From an uncultured Agromyces sp. (GTDB lineage Bacteria; Actinomycetota; Actinomycetes; Actinomycetales; Microbacteriaceae): a DNA stretch of 64,000 nucleotides. Below the pieces are notes generated by a model, which was not told where the DNA came from, made no database searches, and saw nothing but the letters and a program-made list of their open reading frames with translations. The stretch spans positions 248,001 through 312,000 of the forward strand of contig CAJXGN010000003.1 in assembly GCA_913053875.1 (NCBI GenBank), written 5' to 3'. Within the stretch, counting starts at the first letter, position 1; each line of letters begins with the position of its first letter. Made by a program: the position numbers and the translations under genes. Positions 53,342-62,176 of the stretch are shown piece by piece.

Positions 53342-54085
53342 GTGACCGACATCGAGCTGGCGCGCATCGACGGCGGCACCGTGCGGCTGCACGACGCCCG
53401 GCGCAAGGTGCGCTGGAGCGTCGAACTCGAGCCGTTCGAGATCGGGGTGTTCCCGGTCACGCAGGAGCAGCAGGCCGAGCTGCTCGGGGAGACCGCGCAT
53501 CACCCGCGGCGGCCGGCGACGGATGTCAGCTGGCTGCGCGCGATCCGCTTCTGCAACGCGGCATCCGAGTGGGAGGGCTTCGACCCCGCGTACGCGTTCG
53601 ACGGCGAGGAGGTCACCTGGCACGTCGACGCCGACGGGTACCGGCTGCCGACCGAGGCCGAGTGGGAGTTCGCCTGCCGCGCGGGCTCGAACCAGCCGCA
53701 GTACGGTCCGCTCGCCGAGGTCGCGTGGACGAGTGCCGACGGCGTGACCGCGCCGCAGGACATCGGCGGCAAGCTGCCCAACCTGAACGGCCTGTTCGAC
53801 ACGCTCGGCAACGTGTGGGAGTGGTGTTGGGACCTGCTCGACCCCGCCCGCTACGCCGACTACCGGGTGTTCCGCGGCGGCGGGTTCGCCGACGACGCCT
53901 GGAGCGTGCGCGCCTCGACCCGGCGCGGGGGAGCCCCGCGCATGCACCACGAGGACGTCGGGTTCCGCGTCGCCCGCGGCGGGTTCGACGGCACGGATGC
54001 CGCGCAGGGATGGTCCGCGCAGGCCGACCTCGAGCGTGCCGACGTCGACGGGCCGCTCCCGTCGGGGTGGACGCCGCGGCGCTGA
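53342..54085 (+). CDS. SUMF1/FGE-sulfatase-domain protein
   Basis: A 247-residue protein with the formylglycine-generating-enzyme fold: ELEPFEIGVFPVTQEQQAEL, ATDVSWLRAIRFCNAASEWE, GYRLPTEAEWEFACRAGSNQ, NGLFDTLGNVWEWCWD and VFRGGGF. The active-site Cys pair of true FGE is not evident, so it is more likely a structural relative (EgtB/PvdO-like). GTG 53342 is six bases after GAGACT, thus leaderless. No sulfatase gene nearby. Confidence 0.85.
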   Translation: MTDIELARIDGGTVRLHDARRKVRWSVELEPFEIGVFPVTQEQQAELLGETAHHPRRPATDVSWLRAIRFCNAASEWEGFDPAYAFDGEEVTWHVDADGYRLPTEAEWEFACRAGSNQPQYGPLAEVAWTSADGVTAPQDIGGKLPNLNGLFDTLGNVWEWCWDLLDPARYADYRVFRGGGFADDAWSVRASTRRGGAPRMHHEDVGFRVARGGFDGTDAAQGWSAQADLERADVDGPLPSGWTPRR

Positions 54086-54127
54086 GCGCGAGCGGGCGAC
54101 ACCCTGACTGAGTGCCGTCTCTGCGCT

Positions 54128-54151
54128 TGAGGGCCTGATGTTTCGCCCTCA
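54128..54151. terminator. Hairpin between convergent genes
   Basis: TGAGGGC (54128-54134) pairs with GCCCTCA (54145-54151); a GGCCCTCAGG copy follows at 54163. It lies between the SUMF1-like gene and the LuxR-type regulator gene, the only gene-free stretch there (103 bp). Confidence 0.5.
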
Positions 54152-54188
54152 GGCCAAGGATTGGCCCTCAGGCGGTGAGCGTTCTCTC

Positions 54189-56555
54189 TCAGTCCAACGG
54201 CACGAGGCCCCGGCGGGCGGCCGCCGTCGCGGCCTCGGCGCGGTTGCGCACGCCGAGCTTGCGGTAGATCGCGCCCGTGTGGTGCATGACCGTCTTGGGG
54301 GTGATGCGCAGGTCGGTCGCGATCTCCTTGTTGCGGAGGCCCCGCACGAGGAGGGCGAGCACCTGCGCCTCGCGGGCGGTGAGCCCGTCGGCGGACCGGT
54401 TCGGCGCGGCGGCACCGGCCGAGGGAGACGAGTCGTCGATCTCGTCGAGGTAGGTGGCGAGGGCCAGCAGCGTGCCGTCGCGGCCGAGCGTCGCGCCCTC
54501 CGCGGTGGCCGCGTCGAAGCCGGTGCGCCCAAGCTGCATCCGTATCGTCTCAAGGGAGCGCCGGTACAGGGCCGCGTGCCCGGGAGCCATGATCGCGAGC
54601 AGCGGCTCGGCGTGCGCGGCGACCGCGCCGTGCAGTCGCGCGCCGGTGCGCAGGTCACCGCGGAGCTTGGCGACCTCGACCGCGAGCATCACCGAGATGG
54701 GCAGGCCGTACAGCAGGTCGAGGCGGCGGAAGCGCTGCTGCCGGGCGCGGATCCACTCGGCGGCGGCCGACGTGTCGCCGCGTTGCACGGCGGTGACGGC
54801 GAGGGTGGCGAGCACGCCCAGCTCGCGCTGCGCGTCGTCGAGGTCGCGGCTCAGTGCGAGCGCCGACTCGAGCGTCACGAGCTGCTCGGGGTGCGGCACC
54901 GCGGCGGGCGGAAGGGAGTGCAGCACGAGGGCGGCGTGCACGATCGTGCGTCGGTCGTCGGTGCGGAGCGCGCGGTCGAGCCCGGACCTCGCGTACTCGG
55001 CGGCCTGGTCGAACTGCCGGAGATTGCTGTGCATCGACGCAAGCGAGACCTCGAACCGCCCGGCCCAGCGCGTGTGCCCGAGTTCGAGGGCGAGTCGGTG
55101 CCCCTCGGTGACCGCGGCGACCGCGGCGGCGGCGTCGCCCACCGAGGCGTAGGCGATGTACTGCGAGCGGAGCGCCTGCAGGAGCGGCAGTTGCTCGTCG
55201 CGGGTCTCGCGGGTCTCACGCGCGAGCCCGACCGCCTCCGCGACCCGGGCGGCGATGAGCTGCGCACGGTCGGCCGACGCAGGCCCCCAGCTCTCGAGCT
55301 GCACGAGCCAGAGCAGGGCGTCGCGCCGGGTGCTCGGGTCGCCGACCCCGCTCGCGCAGAGTTCGCCCATCAGGCGTTCGAGCGGCTGGATCTCGCCGCG
55401 GCGATGCGCGTCCCAGCCGAGATCGGCGGCCAGGCGCAGCGCGGTGCCGGGGTCGTGGTCGCCCAGCCAGGTCAGCGCGGCCACGCACTCGGCGAAGTCG
55501 TCGCCGAGCGTCTCGCGCGCGGTATCCTCGTCGGCATCCTCGACCGCGACCGCCGCCCGCCGGGCGAGCTCCGCGTAGTGCGCCGCATGTCGATCGCGCG
55601 CGTCCGTGGCGAGGCCGGACGCCTCGAGTCGGTCGGCCGCGAAGCCGTGCACCAACCGGCTCAGCCGGAAGGTCCCGTCGGCGCGCGTCGGGTCGAGTTC
55701 GACGAGGCGCAGGTCGAGCAGCTCGCCGAGCGCGTCGTAGCGTTGCGGGACCACCCCGTCGCTCACCGCCTCCATGGCCTCCAGGGTGAACGGGCCGCGG
55801 AACACGGCGAGCAGCTCGAGCAGGTGCTGCGCCTGCTCCGACGACATGCGCTGGCTCGCGAGCACGAGGTCGCCGACACCCGCGATGTCGGGCCCGGCGC
55901 CGAGCGGCGCGGTCAGCACACCGAGCGCGCGGCGCGGGTCGGAGACCACGGCCTCGAGCACGGGGAGCGACAGGAACGACAGGCGGCACGCGGCGAGCTC
56001 GATGGCGAGCGGGTTGCGGTCGACCGAGTCGCAGATGCGGTCGATCAGCTCGACGGTCTCGGTGGCGTCGTCGAGGCCGGCCCCGACGGACGCCGCGGAC
56101 CGGCGGAACAGCTCGCTCGCGGCATCCGCCCCCAACGGCCCGAGCAGCAGGCCCGCGCAGCCGTCGGCCCGGAGTTCCGGCACCGACTCGACGAGCACGG
56201 TGAGCGCGCCGTCGTGCGCGGCGAGTTCCACGAGCTGCGGGGCCACGGGTGCGAGCCGGTCGCCGCGGTGGAGCACGAGCAGCGATCGACCACCGTGCGC
56301 GGCGGGCAGTGCCACCGGCATCTGCGCCAGCACGTCGCGCACCGCCGCGAGCGCATCGCCCGGGTCGTCGCCGTGCAGTTCGAGTTGGCGCATGTCGCTG
56401 AAGTCGCGACTCGCGCGCTCGAGCACGCTGCGCATGAGCGCCGTCTTGCCCACCCCGCGCGGGCCGGTCACGTTCAGCACGTGCGCGCCGCCCGGCCGGA
56501 GGCCGTCATGGAGGCGCGTGCGCTCCTCGTCACGCCCGATCAGCGGCGCGTTCAC
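54189..56555 (-). CDS. Large ATP-binding LuxR-family regulator
   Basis: A 788-residue regulator of the AfsR/LAL sort. Residues 1-300 are an AAA/NB-ARC-like ATPase with Walker A GPRGVGKTA (31-39) and a winged region near 300-350; 360-700 are helical TPR-like repeats; 720-788 are a LuxR helix-turn-helix (LTAREAQVLALLVRGLRNKE, then TPKTVMHHTGAIYRKL). Starts at GTG 56555. It probably oligomerises with ATP on a signal and activates unknown genes. Confidence 0.9.
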   Translation of the reverse strand: MNAPLIGRDEERTRLHDGLRPGGAHVLNVTGPRGVGKTALMRSVLERASRDFSDMRQLELHGDDPGDALAAVRDVLAQMPVALPAAHGGRSLLVLHRGDRLAPVAPQLVELAAHDGALTVLVESVPELRADGCAGLLLGPLGADAASELFRRSAASVGAGLDDATETVELIDRICDSVDRNPLAIELAACRLSFLSLPVLEAVVSDPRRALGVLTAPLGAGPDIAGVGDLVLASQRMSSEQAQHLLELLAVFRGPFTLEAMEAVSDGVVPQRYDALGELLDLRLVELDPTRADGTFRLSRLVHGFAADRLEASGLATDARDRHAAHYAELARRAAVAVEDADEDTARETLGDDFAECVAALTWLGDHDPGTALRLAADLGWDAHRRGEIQPLERLMGELCASGVGDPSTRRDALLWLVQLESWGPASADRAQLIAARVAEAVGLARETRETRDEQLPLLQALRSQYIAYASVGDAAAAVAAVTEGHRLALELGHTRWAGRFEVSLASMHSNLRQFDQAAEYARSGLDRALRTDDRRTIVHAALVLHSLPPAAVPHPEQLVTLESALALSRDLDDAQRELGVLATLAVTAVQRGDTSAAAEWIRARQQRFRRLDLLYGLPISVMLAVEVAKLRGDLRTGARLHGAVAAHAEPLLAIMAPGHAALYRRSLETIRMQLGRTGFDAATAEGATLGRDGTLLALATYLDEIDDSSPSAGAAAPNRSADGLTAREAQVLALLVRGLRNKEIATDLRITPKTVMHHTGAIYRKLGVRNRAEAATAAARRGLVPLD

Positions 56556-56631
56556 GGGTCACCCCACGCATTTCGGCAGCTGTGCCATGGGTTGATCATG
56601 GCAGCCGCCGTGGCGGAATGGAATGGCCGGT

Positions 56632-57012
56632 TCAGTCCGCACGCATGCCGGGCGACCCGAGCACCCGCTCGACGGTCAGTTCGAGCACCACCCGCTCGGG
56701 GTTCGGGCGCGGCTGCCGGTAGCGGGCGGCGTAGAGCTCGACGGCGAGGGCGACCGACTCGGGGTCGGCGAGGATGCGCACCGGGCCCTCGAAGCCGATC
56801 CAGCGCCCGCCGTCGACCGACGCGACGGTCGCACGGCCGCTGCGCTCGGCGTTCAGGAACTTCTGCGAGCCGCGGCTGCCGATCACGCGCACGATGCCGT
56901 CGCGGTAGGTGATGCCGACGGGCACCGCGTGGATGCGGCCGTCGCTGCCCAGCGTGGACAGGGTGGCGAGGTGGCGTTCGGCCAGGAACTCGTGCGCGGC
57001 GTCAGTGATCAC
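56632..57012 (-). CDS. PPOX-class F420-dependent-like oxidoreductase
   Basis: A 126-residue split-barrel protein: FLAERHLATLSTLGSDGRIH, PVGITYRDGIVRVIGSRGSQ and RATVASVDGGRWIGFEGPVR match the F420/FMN PPOX branch common in actinobacteria. GTG 57012 is six bases after TAGCGT, so leaderless. This start region is part of a 31-bp repeat shared with the gene at 57362-58261. Substrate unknown. Confidence 0.88.
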   Translation of the reverse strand: MITDAAHEFLAERHLATLSTLGSDGRIHAVPVGITYRDGIVRVIGSRGSQKFLNAERSGRATVASVDGGRWIGFEGPVRILADPESVALAVELYAARYRQPRPNPERVVLELTVERVLGSPGMRAD

Positions 57013-57035
57013 CGGGCCACGCTACCCCGTCAGGT
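57005..57035 (-). repeat. 31-bp promoter/start module, copy 1
   Basis: Matches 58254-58284 at 30 of 31 positions. In gene direction it contains the stop of the upstream gene, TAGCGT (-10), GGCCCG and the start GTGATCAC of the downstream gene. Confidence 0.85.
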
Positions 57036-57254
57036 GGCCGGCGGTTCCGGCTCGTCGACACCGAGCCCGACCGCCCGGTGGTCCGGCTCCGCCTCGTCCG
57101 GCTCCGCATCGTCCGGCTCCGCCGAGCGCGGTTCCTCGCCGGGCTCGGTCTCGGTGCTCGGCTCCTCGAGTTCCTGGTCGGGAACCGCCTCGGTGTCCGG
57201 TTCGTCCGGCGTCTCGTCGGGAGCGGTGTCGTCGGCTCCGGTGGTGTCCGTCAT
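57030..57254 (-). CDS. Small acidic, disordered protein
   Basis: A 74-residue protein almost wholly Asp, Glu, Pro, Thr and Ala (for example DDAEPDEAEPDHRAVG), expected to be unfolded. CGGAGG lies 5 bases before ATG 57254, which supports translation. No family recognised. Its last codons and stop lie in the 31-bp repeat. Similar small acidic proteins occur in this group, but a chance frame cannot be excluded. Confidence 0.5.
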   Translation of the reverse strand: MTDTTGADDTAPDETPDEPDTEAVPDQELEEPSTETEPGEEPRSAEPDDAEPDEAEPDHRAVGLGVDEPEPPAT

Positions 57255-57361
57255 CGCGGCCTCCGTGGTCGTGGTCGGTGCTCCCACCCTGCAACGGCGA
57301 GTCGCCGTTCGTCACCGGGTTGACCGACGACGGGTGCGGGAGTACCGGACGGCGAAGGGGA

Positions 57362-58261
57362 TCACGACGTCGCGCCGTACCGCTCGACAGCTCCGAGCAG
57401 CGCGACGAGCATCGCGTTCAGCGGAGTGGGGATGCCGTGGCGGGCGCCGGCGCGCACGATCGCGCCGTTGCGGGCGTCGATCTCCATCGGGCGCCCCGCC
57501 AGGCGGTCGGCGTGCAGCGAGTTGATGCCGTCGCCGGGGCCCTGACGGTTCGCGGCGACGACCTCGTCGGCGAGGTCGTCGGGCAGGACGGCACCCTCGG
57601 CTCGGCCGACGGCGATCGTCTCGCGGATGATCTCCCGCATGAGGTCGGCGACCACGTCGTCGTGTGCGATGCGCGGCGGCGCCAGGGTCACCGCGTTCAC
57701 GGCGCCGACCGAGTTGACGCACAGCTTGCGCCAGAGGGCCGACCGCATGTCGTCGGTGGTGCGCACGTCGAGCCCCGAGCCCGCGAACACCTCGACGAAC
57801 GCGACCCCGGCGGGCGTATCCGGCACGGTGAGGATGCCCGCGCCGCGCTGTCGCACGACCCCGGGCGCGGTGCGCTCGGCCGGGAGGTCGATCATGACCG
57901 GCAGGAGTCGGTCGCGGTCGACGAACCGCTCGAAGCGCTCGACGTGCTCCACGCCGTTCTGCACGATCGCCACCCGCGTGCGCTCGTCCAGTAACCCGGG
58001 CAGCCAGCGAGCAGCACCCTCGGCGTCGTACGCCTTCGTCGTGACCAGCACCCAGTCGACCGGCGTCGCCTGCGCGGGGTCGGTGATGACGGATACCTCG
58101 GCGCGCACGACCGACTCGCCGTCGTGCAGTTCCAGTTCGCGGAACGGCGTGCGCACGGCGACGGTCACGGCGCTGCCCGCGCCGGAGGCGAGTCGTGCGG
58201 CCAGTGCGGTGCCGATGGCACCGGGCCCGATGACGGCGATCGTGGGTGTCTCGGTGATCAC
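57362..58261 (-). CDS. Ketopantoate reductase family protein (PanE/ApbA)
   Basis: A 299-residue NADPH enzyme: Rossmann IAVIGPGAIGTALAARLAS, VTTKAYD, VAIVQNGVEHVERF with the family Asn-Gly, catalytic Lys in WRKLCVNSVGAVNAVTLAP and GINSLHADRLAGRPMEID at the C-domain. It may make pantoate for CoA, though several PanE-like proteins of other function exist. GTG 58261 is six bases after TACCGT (leaderless) in the second copy of the 31-bp module. Confidence 0.9.
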   Translation of the reverse strand: MITETPTIAVIGPGAIGTALAARLASGAGSAVTVAVRTPFRELELHDGESVVRAEVSVITDPAQATPVDWVLVTTKAYDAEGAARWLPGLLDERTRVAIVQNGVEHVERFERFVDRDRLLPVMIDLPAERTAPGVVRQRGAGILTVPDTPAGVAFVEVFAGSGLDVRTTDDMRSALWRKLCVNSVGAVNAVTLAPPRIAHDDVVADLMREIIRETIAVGRAEGAVLPDDLADEVVAANRQGPGDGINSLHADRLAGRPMEIDARNGAIVRAGARHGIPTPLNAMLVALLGAVERYGATS

Positions 58262-58284
58262 CGGGCCACGGTACCCCGTCAGGT
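58254..58284 (-). repeat. 31-bp promoter/start module, copy 2
   Basis: One base different from 57005-57035 (TACCGT instead of TAGCGT in the -10). It again runs from the upstream gene's final codon and stop to the first codons of the downstream gene. Confidence 0.85.
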
Positions 58285-58560
58285 CGCGCGTAGGCCCGAG
58301 ATGCGGATGACCCCTGCGCGCAGCCCGTCGTCGGTGAGCTCCGACGTGCGCGTCAGCTCCGCATCCGACAGGTCGTAGGCGCCCGAGAGGCGATGTCGGA
58401 TGGCCGCCTCCTCGCCGTCGGGTCCGATCTCCTTGGCGTGCACCACGACGATGTCGTGCACCGTGCCGTCGCCGGCCGTGACGGTGACCGCCCAGCCGGA
58501 GTTCTGTCCGAAGTCGTTCAGGTGCGGACGGGCCACACCGTGCAGCGTGTCTTCCCCCAT
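58279..58560 (-). CDS. Conserved-looking hypothetical protein
   Basis: A 93-residue soluble protein: LHGVARPHLNDFGQNSGWAV and VTAGDGTVHDIVVVHAKEIG form a beta-rich N-half; the C-half is helical and acidic. TAGAGT lies six bases before ATG 58560, a leaderless start like its neighbours. No family recognised. Lies between the YdeI-like and ketopantoate reductase-like genes. Confidence 0.65.
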   Translation of the reverse strand: MGEDTLHGVARPHLNDFGQNSGWAVTVTAGDGTVHDIVVVHAKEIGPDGEEAAIRHRLSGAYDLSDAELTRTSELTDDGLRAGVIRISGLRAT

Positions 58561-58569
58561 GGGGTCACT

Positions 58570-59232
58570 CTACGACTCCGCACGCGCCGCCGCAGCAGCC
58601 CGTTCGACCCACTTCGGCTCGTCGCCGTAGCGCTGGAACGACACCAGCCGCCCCGCGGCGCTGTCGTCGATGAGCTGCTGGAGCCGCCGGTCGCGCGTCG
58701 CCTGCTGCTTCGCGGTGAGGATCCAGTTCGTCACGACGGCGCGGTACGAGGGGGTCGCCTCGTTCCAGAAGGCGGTGGCGGGGGCGGATGCCGCGAGCTG
58801 CTCGGCGTACTCGGGCGGCAGTTCCGTGAGCCGCGTCTCCGACGAGTACCCGGTCGCCTGGTCGGCACGCCGGCCCTCGAACGCGGCGATGCCGGCAGGT
58901 CGCATCCGCCCCTCGGCCGTCAACCGCTCGACGAGCGCGATGTTCACTGCCGACCAGACGCTCGTGCGCTTGCGCGGGGTCCAGCGCTGGCGCCGGGCGT
59001 CCTCGTCGATGCGCTGGCCGACCGAGTCGATCCAGCCGAAGCAGAGCGCTTCGGGCACCGCCTCCTCCCACGTGAGGCCCCGGTCTGGGACGTGCTTCTT
59101 GTAGAGCCCCATCCAGAGCTCGGTCTCGGTCTCGTGGTTCGCCACGAGCCAGGCGCGGAACTCCTCGGGCCCGGTGAAGAACAGCGCCGGTCGCTCGGGC
59201 GTGCCGCCGGGCGTTCCGATCTGGGCGGTCAT
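58570..59232 (-). CDS. YdeI/OmpD-associated family protein
   Basis: A 220-residue cytoplasmic protein: FTGPEEFRAWLVANHETETE, LWMGLYKKHVPDRGLTWEEA, VPEALCFGWIDSVGQRIDED and RRQRWTPRKRTSVWSAVNIA are typical of the YdeI family, linked to bacteriocin protection or stress by annotation only. A helical C-terminal repeat ends in RAAAAARAES. ATG 59232 is six bases after CACACT, probably leaderless. True role unknown. Confidence 0.88.
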   Translation of the reverse strand: MTAQIGTPGGTPERPALFFTGPEEFRAWLVANHETETELWMGLYKKHVPDRGLTWEEAVPEALCFGWIDSVGQRIDEDARRQRWTPRKRTSVWSAVNIALVERLTAEGRMRPAGIAAFEGRRADQATGYSSETRLTELPPEYAEQLAASAPATAFWNEATPSYRAVVTNWILTAKQQATRDRRLQQLIDDSAAGRLVSFQRYGDEPKWVERAAAAARAES

Positions 59233-59333
59233 GCGACGAGTGTGCCACCAGCCCCCGACGGGCGCACTCCCGCCCGATGCGTCCCGAACGTGGGACGATG
59301 GAACCGTCACGCCCGCCGAAACCGGGAGGTGCC

Positions 59334-59828
59334 ATGATCCGGGTGCACGTGCTCGGCGTCGCGCTCGACGCGTCGGGGCAGCACATCGTGCTGCTCGAAC
59401 CGCTCGAGGGCGAGTCCGGCGAGGGGCGCGTGCTGCCGATCTGGATCGGGTCGCAGGAGGCCACGTCGATCGTCATCGCGGTCGAGGGCGCACGGGCGCC
59501 GCGACCGCTGTCGCACGACCTCATCACGACGCTGTTCGAGGCGCTGGACGCCCGGGTGGAGCGGGTCGAGGTGACCCGGCTCGACGAGGGCACCTTCTAC
59601 GCCGAGCTCACGATCGTGACGCCGACCGGCACCCAGGTGCTCGACTCGCGGCCGTCGGACGCGATCGCGCTCGCGGTGCGCGCCGACGCGCAGTTGCTCG
59701 TCGCCGAGGAGGTGCTCGACGAGGCCGGCGTGCCGGCCGACATGGTCGACCTCGCGCGCGACGAGGAGAAGCTCGACGAGTTCCGGAAGTTCCTCGACAC
59801 GGTCGACCCGGAGGACTTCGAGGGCTGA
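59334..59828 (+). CDS. Bifunctional nuclease family protein (DUF151)
   Basis: A 164-residue protein: VLPIWIGSQEATSIVIAVEG, RPLSHDLITTLFEALDARVE and VLDSRPSDAIALAVRADAQL are the DUF151/BFN core; the C-terminus is an acidic helix. Plant members have RNase/DNase activity; bacterial function is uncertain. CGGGAGG precedes the ATG. Usually near MerR-family genes; not so here. Confidence 0.93.
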   Translation: MIRVHVLGVALDASGQHIVLLEPLEGESGEGRVLPIWIGSQEATSIVIAVEGARAPRPLSHDLITTLFEALDARVERVEVTRLDEGTFYAELTIVTPTGTQVLDSRPSDAIALAVRADAQLLVAEEVLDEAGVPADMVDLARDEEKLDEFRKFLDTVDPEDFEG

Positions 59829-59873
59829 GGACAGGGCGGGCCGCCGGCATCCGCTGCTCAGTATCATCGGGGG

Positions 59874-60269
59874 ATGCGACGCGCAGACGTGGTCCGTTCC
59901 CTGTTCGACGACGGCTGGAACCGTGGCGACTTCTCGCCCACGGCCGACTGGCTGGGCGACTACCGGGTGCACGTCGGCGGCCGCACCATGGAGCTCGACG
60001 TCGCGCGCACGGACGCGCTGCTCGCGCGCTGGCGCATCGGCTTCCCCGACCTGCGCTTCGACGTGCACCGCATGGTCGACGCCGGCGACGAGATCGCCGT
60101 GCACCTCACGCTCACCGGCACGCACCTGGGCGAGTGGAACGGCCGGCCCGCGACCGGCAACCGGGTGTCGGTGCCGCACGCCATGTTCTTCCGCTTCGAC
60201 GGTGATCGCCTCACCGACATCTGGGAAGTCGTCGACACGGGTGCGATGGACGCGCAGCTCGGCGCCTGA
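59874..60269 (+). CDS. SnoaL-like ester cyclase/polyketide-cyclase fold protein
   Basis: A 131-residue protein: VVRSLFDDGWNRGDFSPTAD, LRFDVHRMVDAGDEIAVHLT, TGTHLGEWNGRPATGNRVSV and FDGDRLTDIWEVVDTGAM match the SnoaL ester-cyclase group. TATCAT (59862-59867) lies six bases before the ATG, a clear leaderless start. No polyketide genes are near. Substrate unknown. Confidence 0.88.
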   Translation: MRRADVVRSLFDDGWNRGDFSPTADWLGDYRVHVGGRTMELDVARTDALLARWRIGFPDLRFDVHRMVDAGDEIAVHLTLTGTHLGEWNGRPATGNRVSVPHAMFFRFDGDRLTDIWEVVDTGAMDAQLGA

Positions 60270-60286
60270 CCGCCTCTGCCGGCCGG

Positions 60287-62176
60287 TCAGGTGGCCCGCG
60301 CCGCCTCGAGCGCGGCATCGCCGCTTCGCCGGCGGGCCACGCCCGCATACGCGAGCCCGAGGCCGATGAGCGCCCACACGCCGAGCGCGACGAGCGCGCC
60401 CCAGCCCGAGCCGACGTCGATGGCGGCGAGCAGCAGCACGTTCCCGGGCCCGGTCGGCAGGAACGCGGCGAGCGTCTCGAGCGCGTTCGGCACGGTCGAC
60501 GAGGTGCCCACGACGAGGGCGACCACCGCCACGAGCGCCGCGAGCGTGCGGCCGACGCCGTCGAACGCAGCCGCCAGCCCGTGGTTCACGACCGCGTAGA
60601 TCGTGCCGAGGAACACGCAGGCGGCGCCGAAGCCGATCCAGTACGCCGGGTCGACCGCGAGGAAGCCCGTCACCGCGAGCGCGACGACGAGGCCCTGGCC
60701 CGCACCGAGCGCCGCGGCCGGCCACGCCCCCGCGAGCATGAGCCGGAACGACGACGCCGACCCGAGCAGCCGCGCGGCAGGTACCGATCGCCACGCCAGC
60801 GCGATCACGAGCCCGCCGACCCACAGCGCGACGACCGCGAACAGCGGCACCGACTGCGAGCCCGCGGCGGGCAGGTCGAGCTCGGCCGACACCGGCTTCG
60901 CGACCACCGCCGAGAGCGTAGTGATGTCGTCGTCGGTGTAGGTCGGGATCTGCTCGACCGCCTCGGCGAGTCCGTCGGCGAGCTGCGCGGCCCCGCTGTC
61001 GACCTCGGCGGCTCCGGATGCGGCGGACTCGGCGCCCTCCGCCACCGACGCGCCGCCCGCGGCGGACTCGCCGGCCCCGGCCGCCACCTCGTTCGCCCCG
61101 GCGGCCGACGCGTCCACGCCCGCCACGAGCCCGGGGATTCCGTTCGCAAGTTGCTGGTTGCCGGCGGCGACCTGGTCGGCGCCCGCCGCGAGGGCGGCGA
61201 CGTCGCTGTTCGCGGTCTGCAACCGGCCGAGCGCCGCGGTGGCCCGGTCGCACAGGCCGCCCGGGCCGGGCAGTGCGCACAGGTCGGTCACGATGGTCGC
61301 GAACTCGGCCGTCGCGCCCGCGAGCGCGGCCGAACCGGCGTCGATCGCCGCCGCCACCTGCGCCGACCCGGCGGCGAGCTGCGCGGTCTGCCCGGGCAGC
61401 GGCTGCACCGACGAGTCGAGCTGCGCGAGGCCCGCGGCGAGCGACTCCGCGCCCGCGTCGAGCGAGTCGAGCCCGGCCGAGAGCTGCTCGGCGCCCGAGG
61501 CGAGCTCCTCGGTGCCCGACGCGAGGCTCGCCGCGCCGTCGGCCAGTTGCGCGGCGCCGTCGGCCGCCTCCCCGATCGACTGGTTGATCTGGTTGAACCC
61601 GTCGTACACGTTCGACAGGTACCGCTCGGTGAGCTGCTGGTTGAGCGTCGCGACGGCCTGCTCCACGAGCACGGCCGTGAGCGCGGGGTCGAGGTACGCG
61701 GTCGCGGGCGTGGTGGTCACCTCGAGGCTCGCCGGCACGGCGTCGGCGGCCGGCCCCGAGATCGAGGTGGCGTTCGCCGAGAACGACGGCGGAATGGTCA
61801 CGACCGCCGCGTACGTGCCCGCCTCGAGCCCGGTGCGCGCGTCGTCGTCGTTCGTGAGCACCCAGGCGAAGTTCGGTTCGGCGGGGGCGGGGGTGGCCGT
61901 GGCATCCGGCCCCGGATCGTCGGGCGCGCCCAGCCCCGCGTCGCCGCCGATGAGGTTCGCCGCGAACTCGCGCCCGAGCGGCACGGTCTGCCCGTTGACC
62001 GTCACCGGCTGGTCGTCGTTCACGATCGCCGCGGTGACCCGGTCGAGGTGCTGCGACGGCGCCGACAGCGCCCACGCGAGCAGCACCGCGACGAGCACGG
62101 GCAGGAGCAGCAGGCCGACGACGGTCGTCCACGCGGGCCGCTCGACCCCGCGCGTCGCGTCGAACGGCGCCCTCAC
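60287..62176 (-). CDS. YhgE/Pip-family membrane protein
   Basis: A 629-residue protein. One N-terminal membrane segment (about 18-38), a long extracytoplasmic domain and five C-terminal segments (about 440-620). The extracytoplasmic part (180-390) is a repetitive Ala/Gly/Ser/Asp array (AADGAAQLADGAASLASGTE) forming coiled-coil helices, as in YhgE/Pip proteins. GTG 62176 overlaps the MMPL stop as GTGA, so the two are coupled. Likely part of an envelope export or secretion system; relatives include phage infection protein and type VII-associated EsaA. Confidence 0.88.
   Translation of the reverse strand: MRAPFDATRGVERPAWTTVVGLLLLPVLVAVLLAWALSAPSQHLDRVTAAIVNDDQPVTVNGQTVPLGREFAANLIGGDAGLGAPDDPGPDATATPAPAEPNFAWVLTNDDDARTGLEAGTYAAVVTIPPSFSANATSISGPAADAVPASLEVTTTPATAYLDPALTAVLVEQAVATLNQQLTERYLSNVYDGFNQINQSIGEAADGAAQLADGAASLASGTEELASGAEQLSAGLDSLDAGAESLAAGLAQLDSSVQPLPGQTAQLAAGSAQVAAAIDAGSAALAGATAEFATIVTDLCALPGPGGLCDRATAALGRLQTANSDVAALAAGADQVAAGNQQLANGIPGLVAGVDASAAGANEVAAGAGESAAGGASVAEGAESAASGAAEVDSGAAQLADGLAEAVEQIPTYTDDDITTLSAVVAKPVSAELDLPAAGSQSVPLFAVVALWVGGLVIALAWRSVPAARLLGSASSFRLMLAGAWPAAALGAGQGLVVALAVTGFLAVDPAYWIGFGAACVFLGTIYAVVNHGLAAAFDGVGRTLAALVAVVALVVGTSSTVPNALETLAAFLPTGPGNVLLLAAIDVGSGWGALVALGVWALIGLGLAYAGVARRRSGDAALEAARAT

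Noticed and set aside
53342-54085. Formylglycine-generating enzyme for sulfatases
   Set aside because: The active-site Cys pair is not evident and no sulfatase gene is nearby; only the fold is supported.
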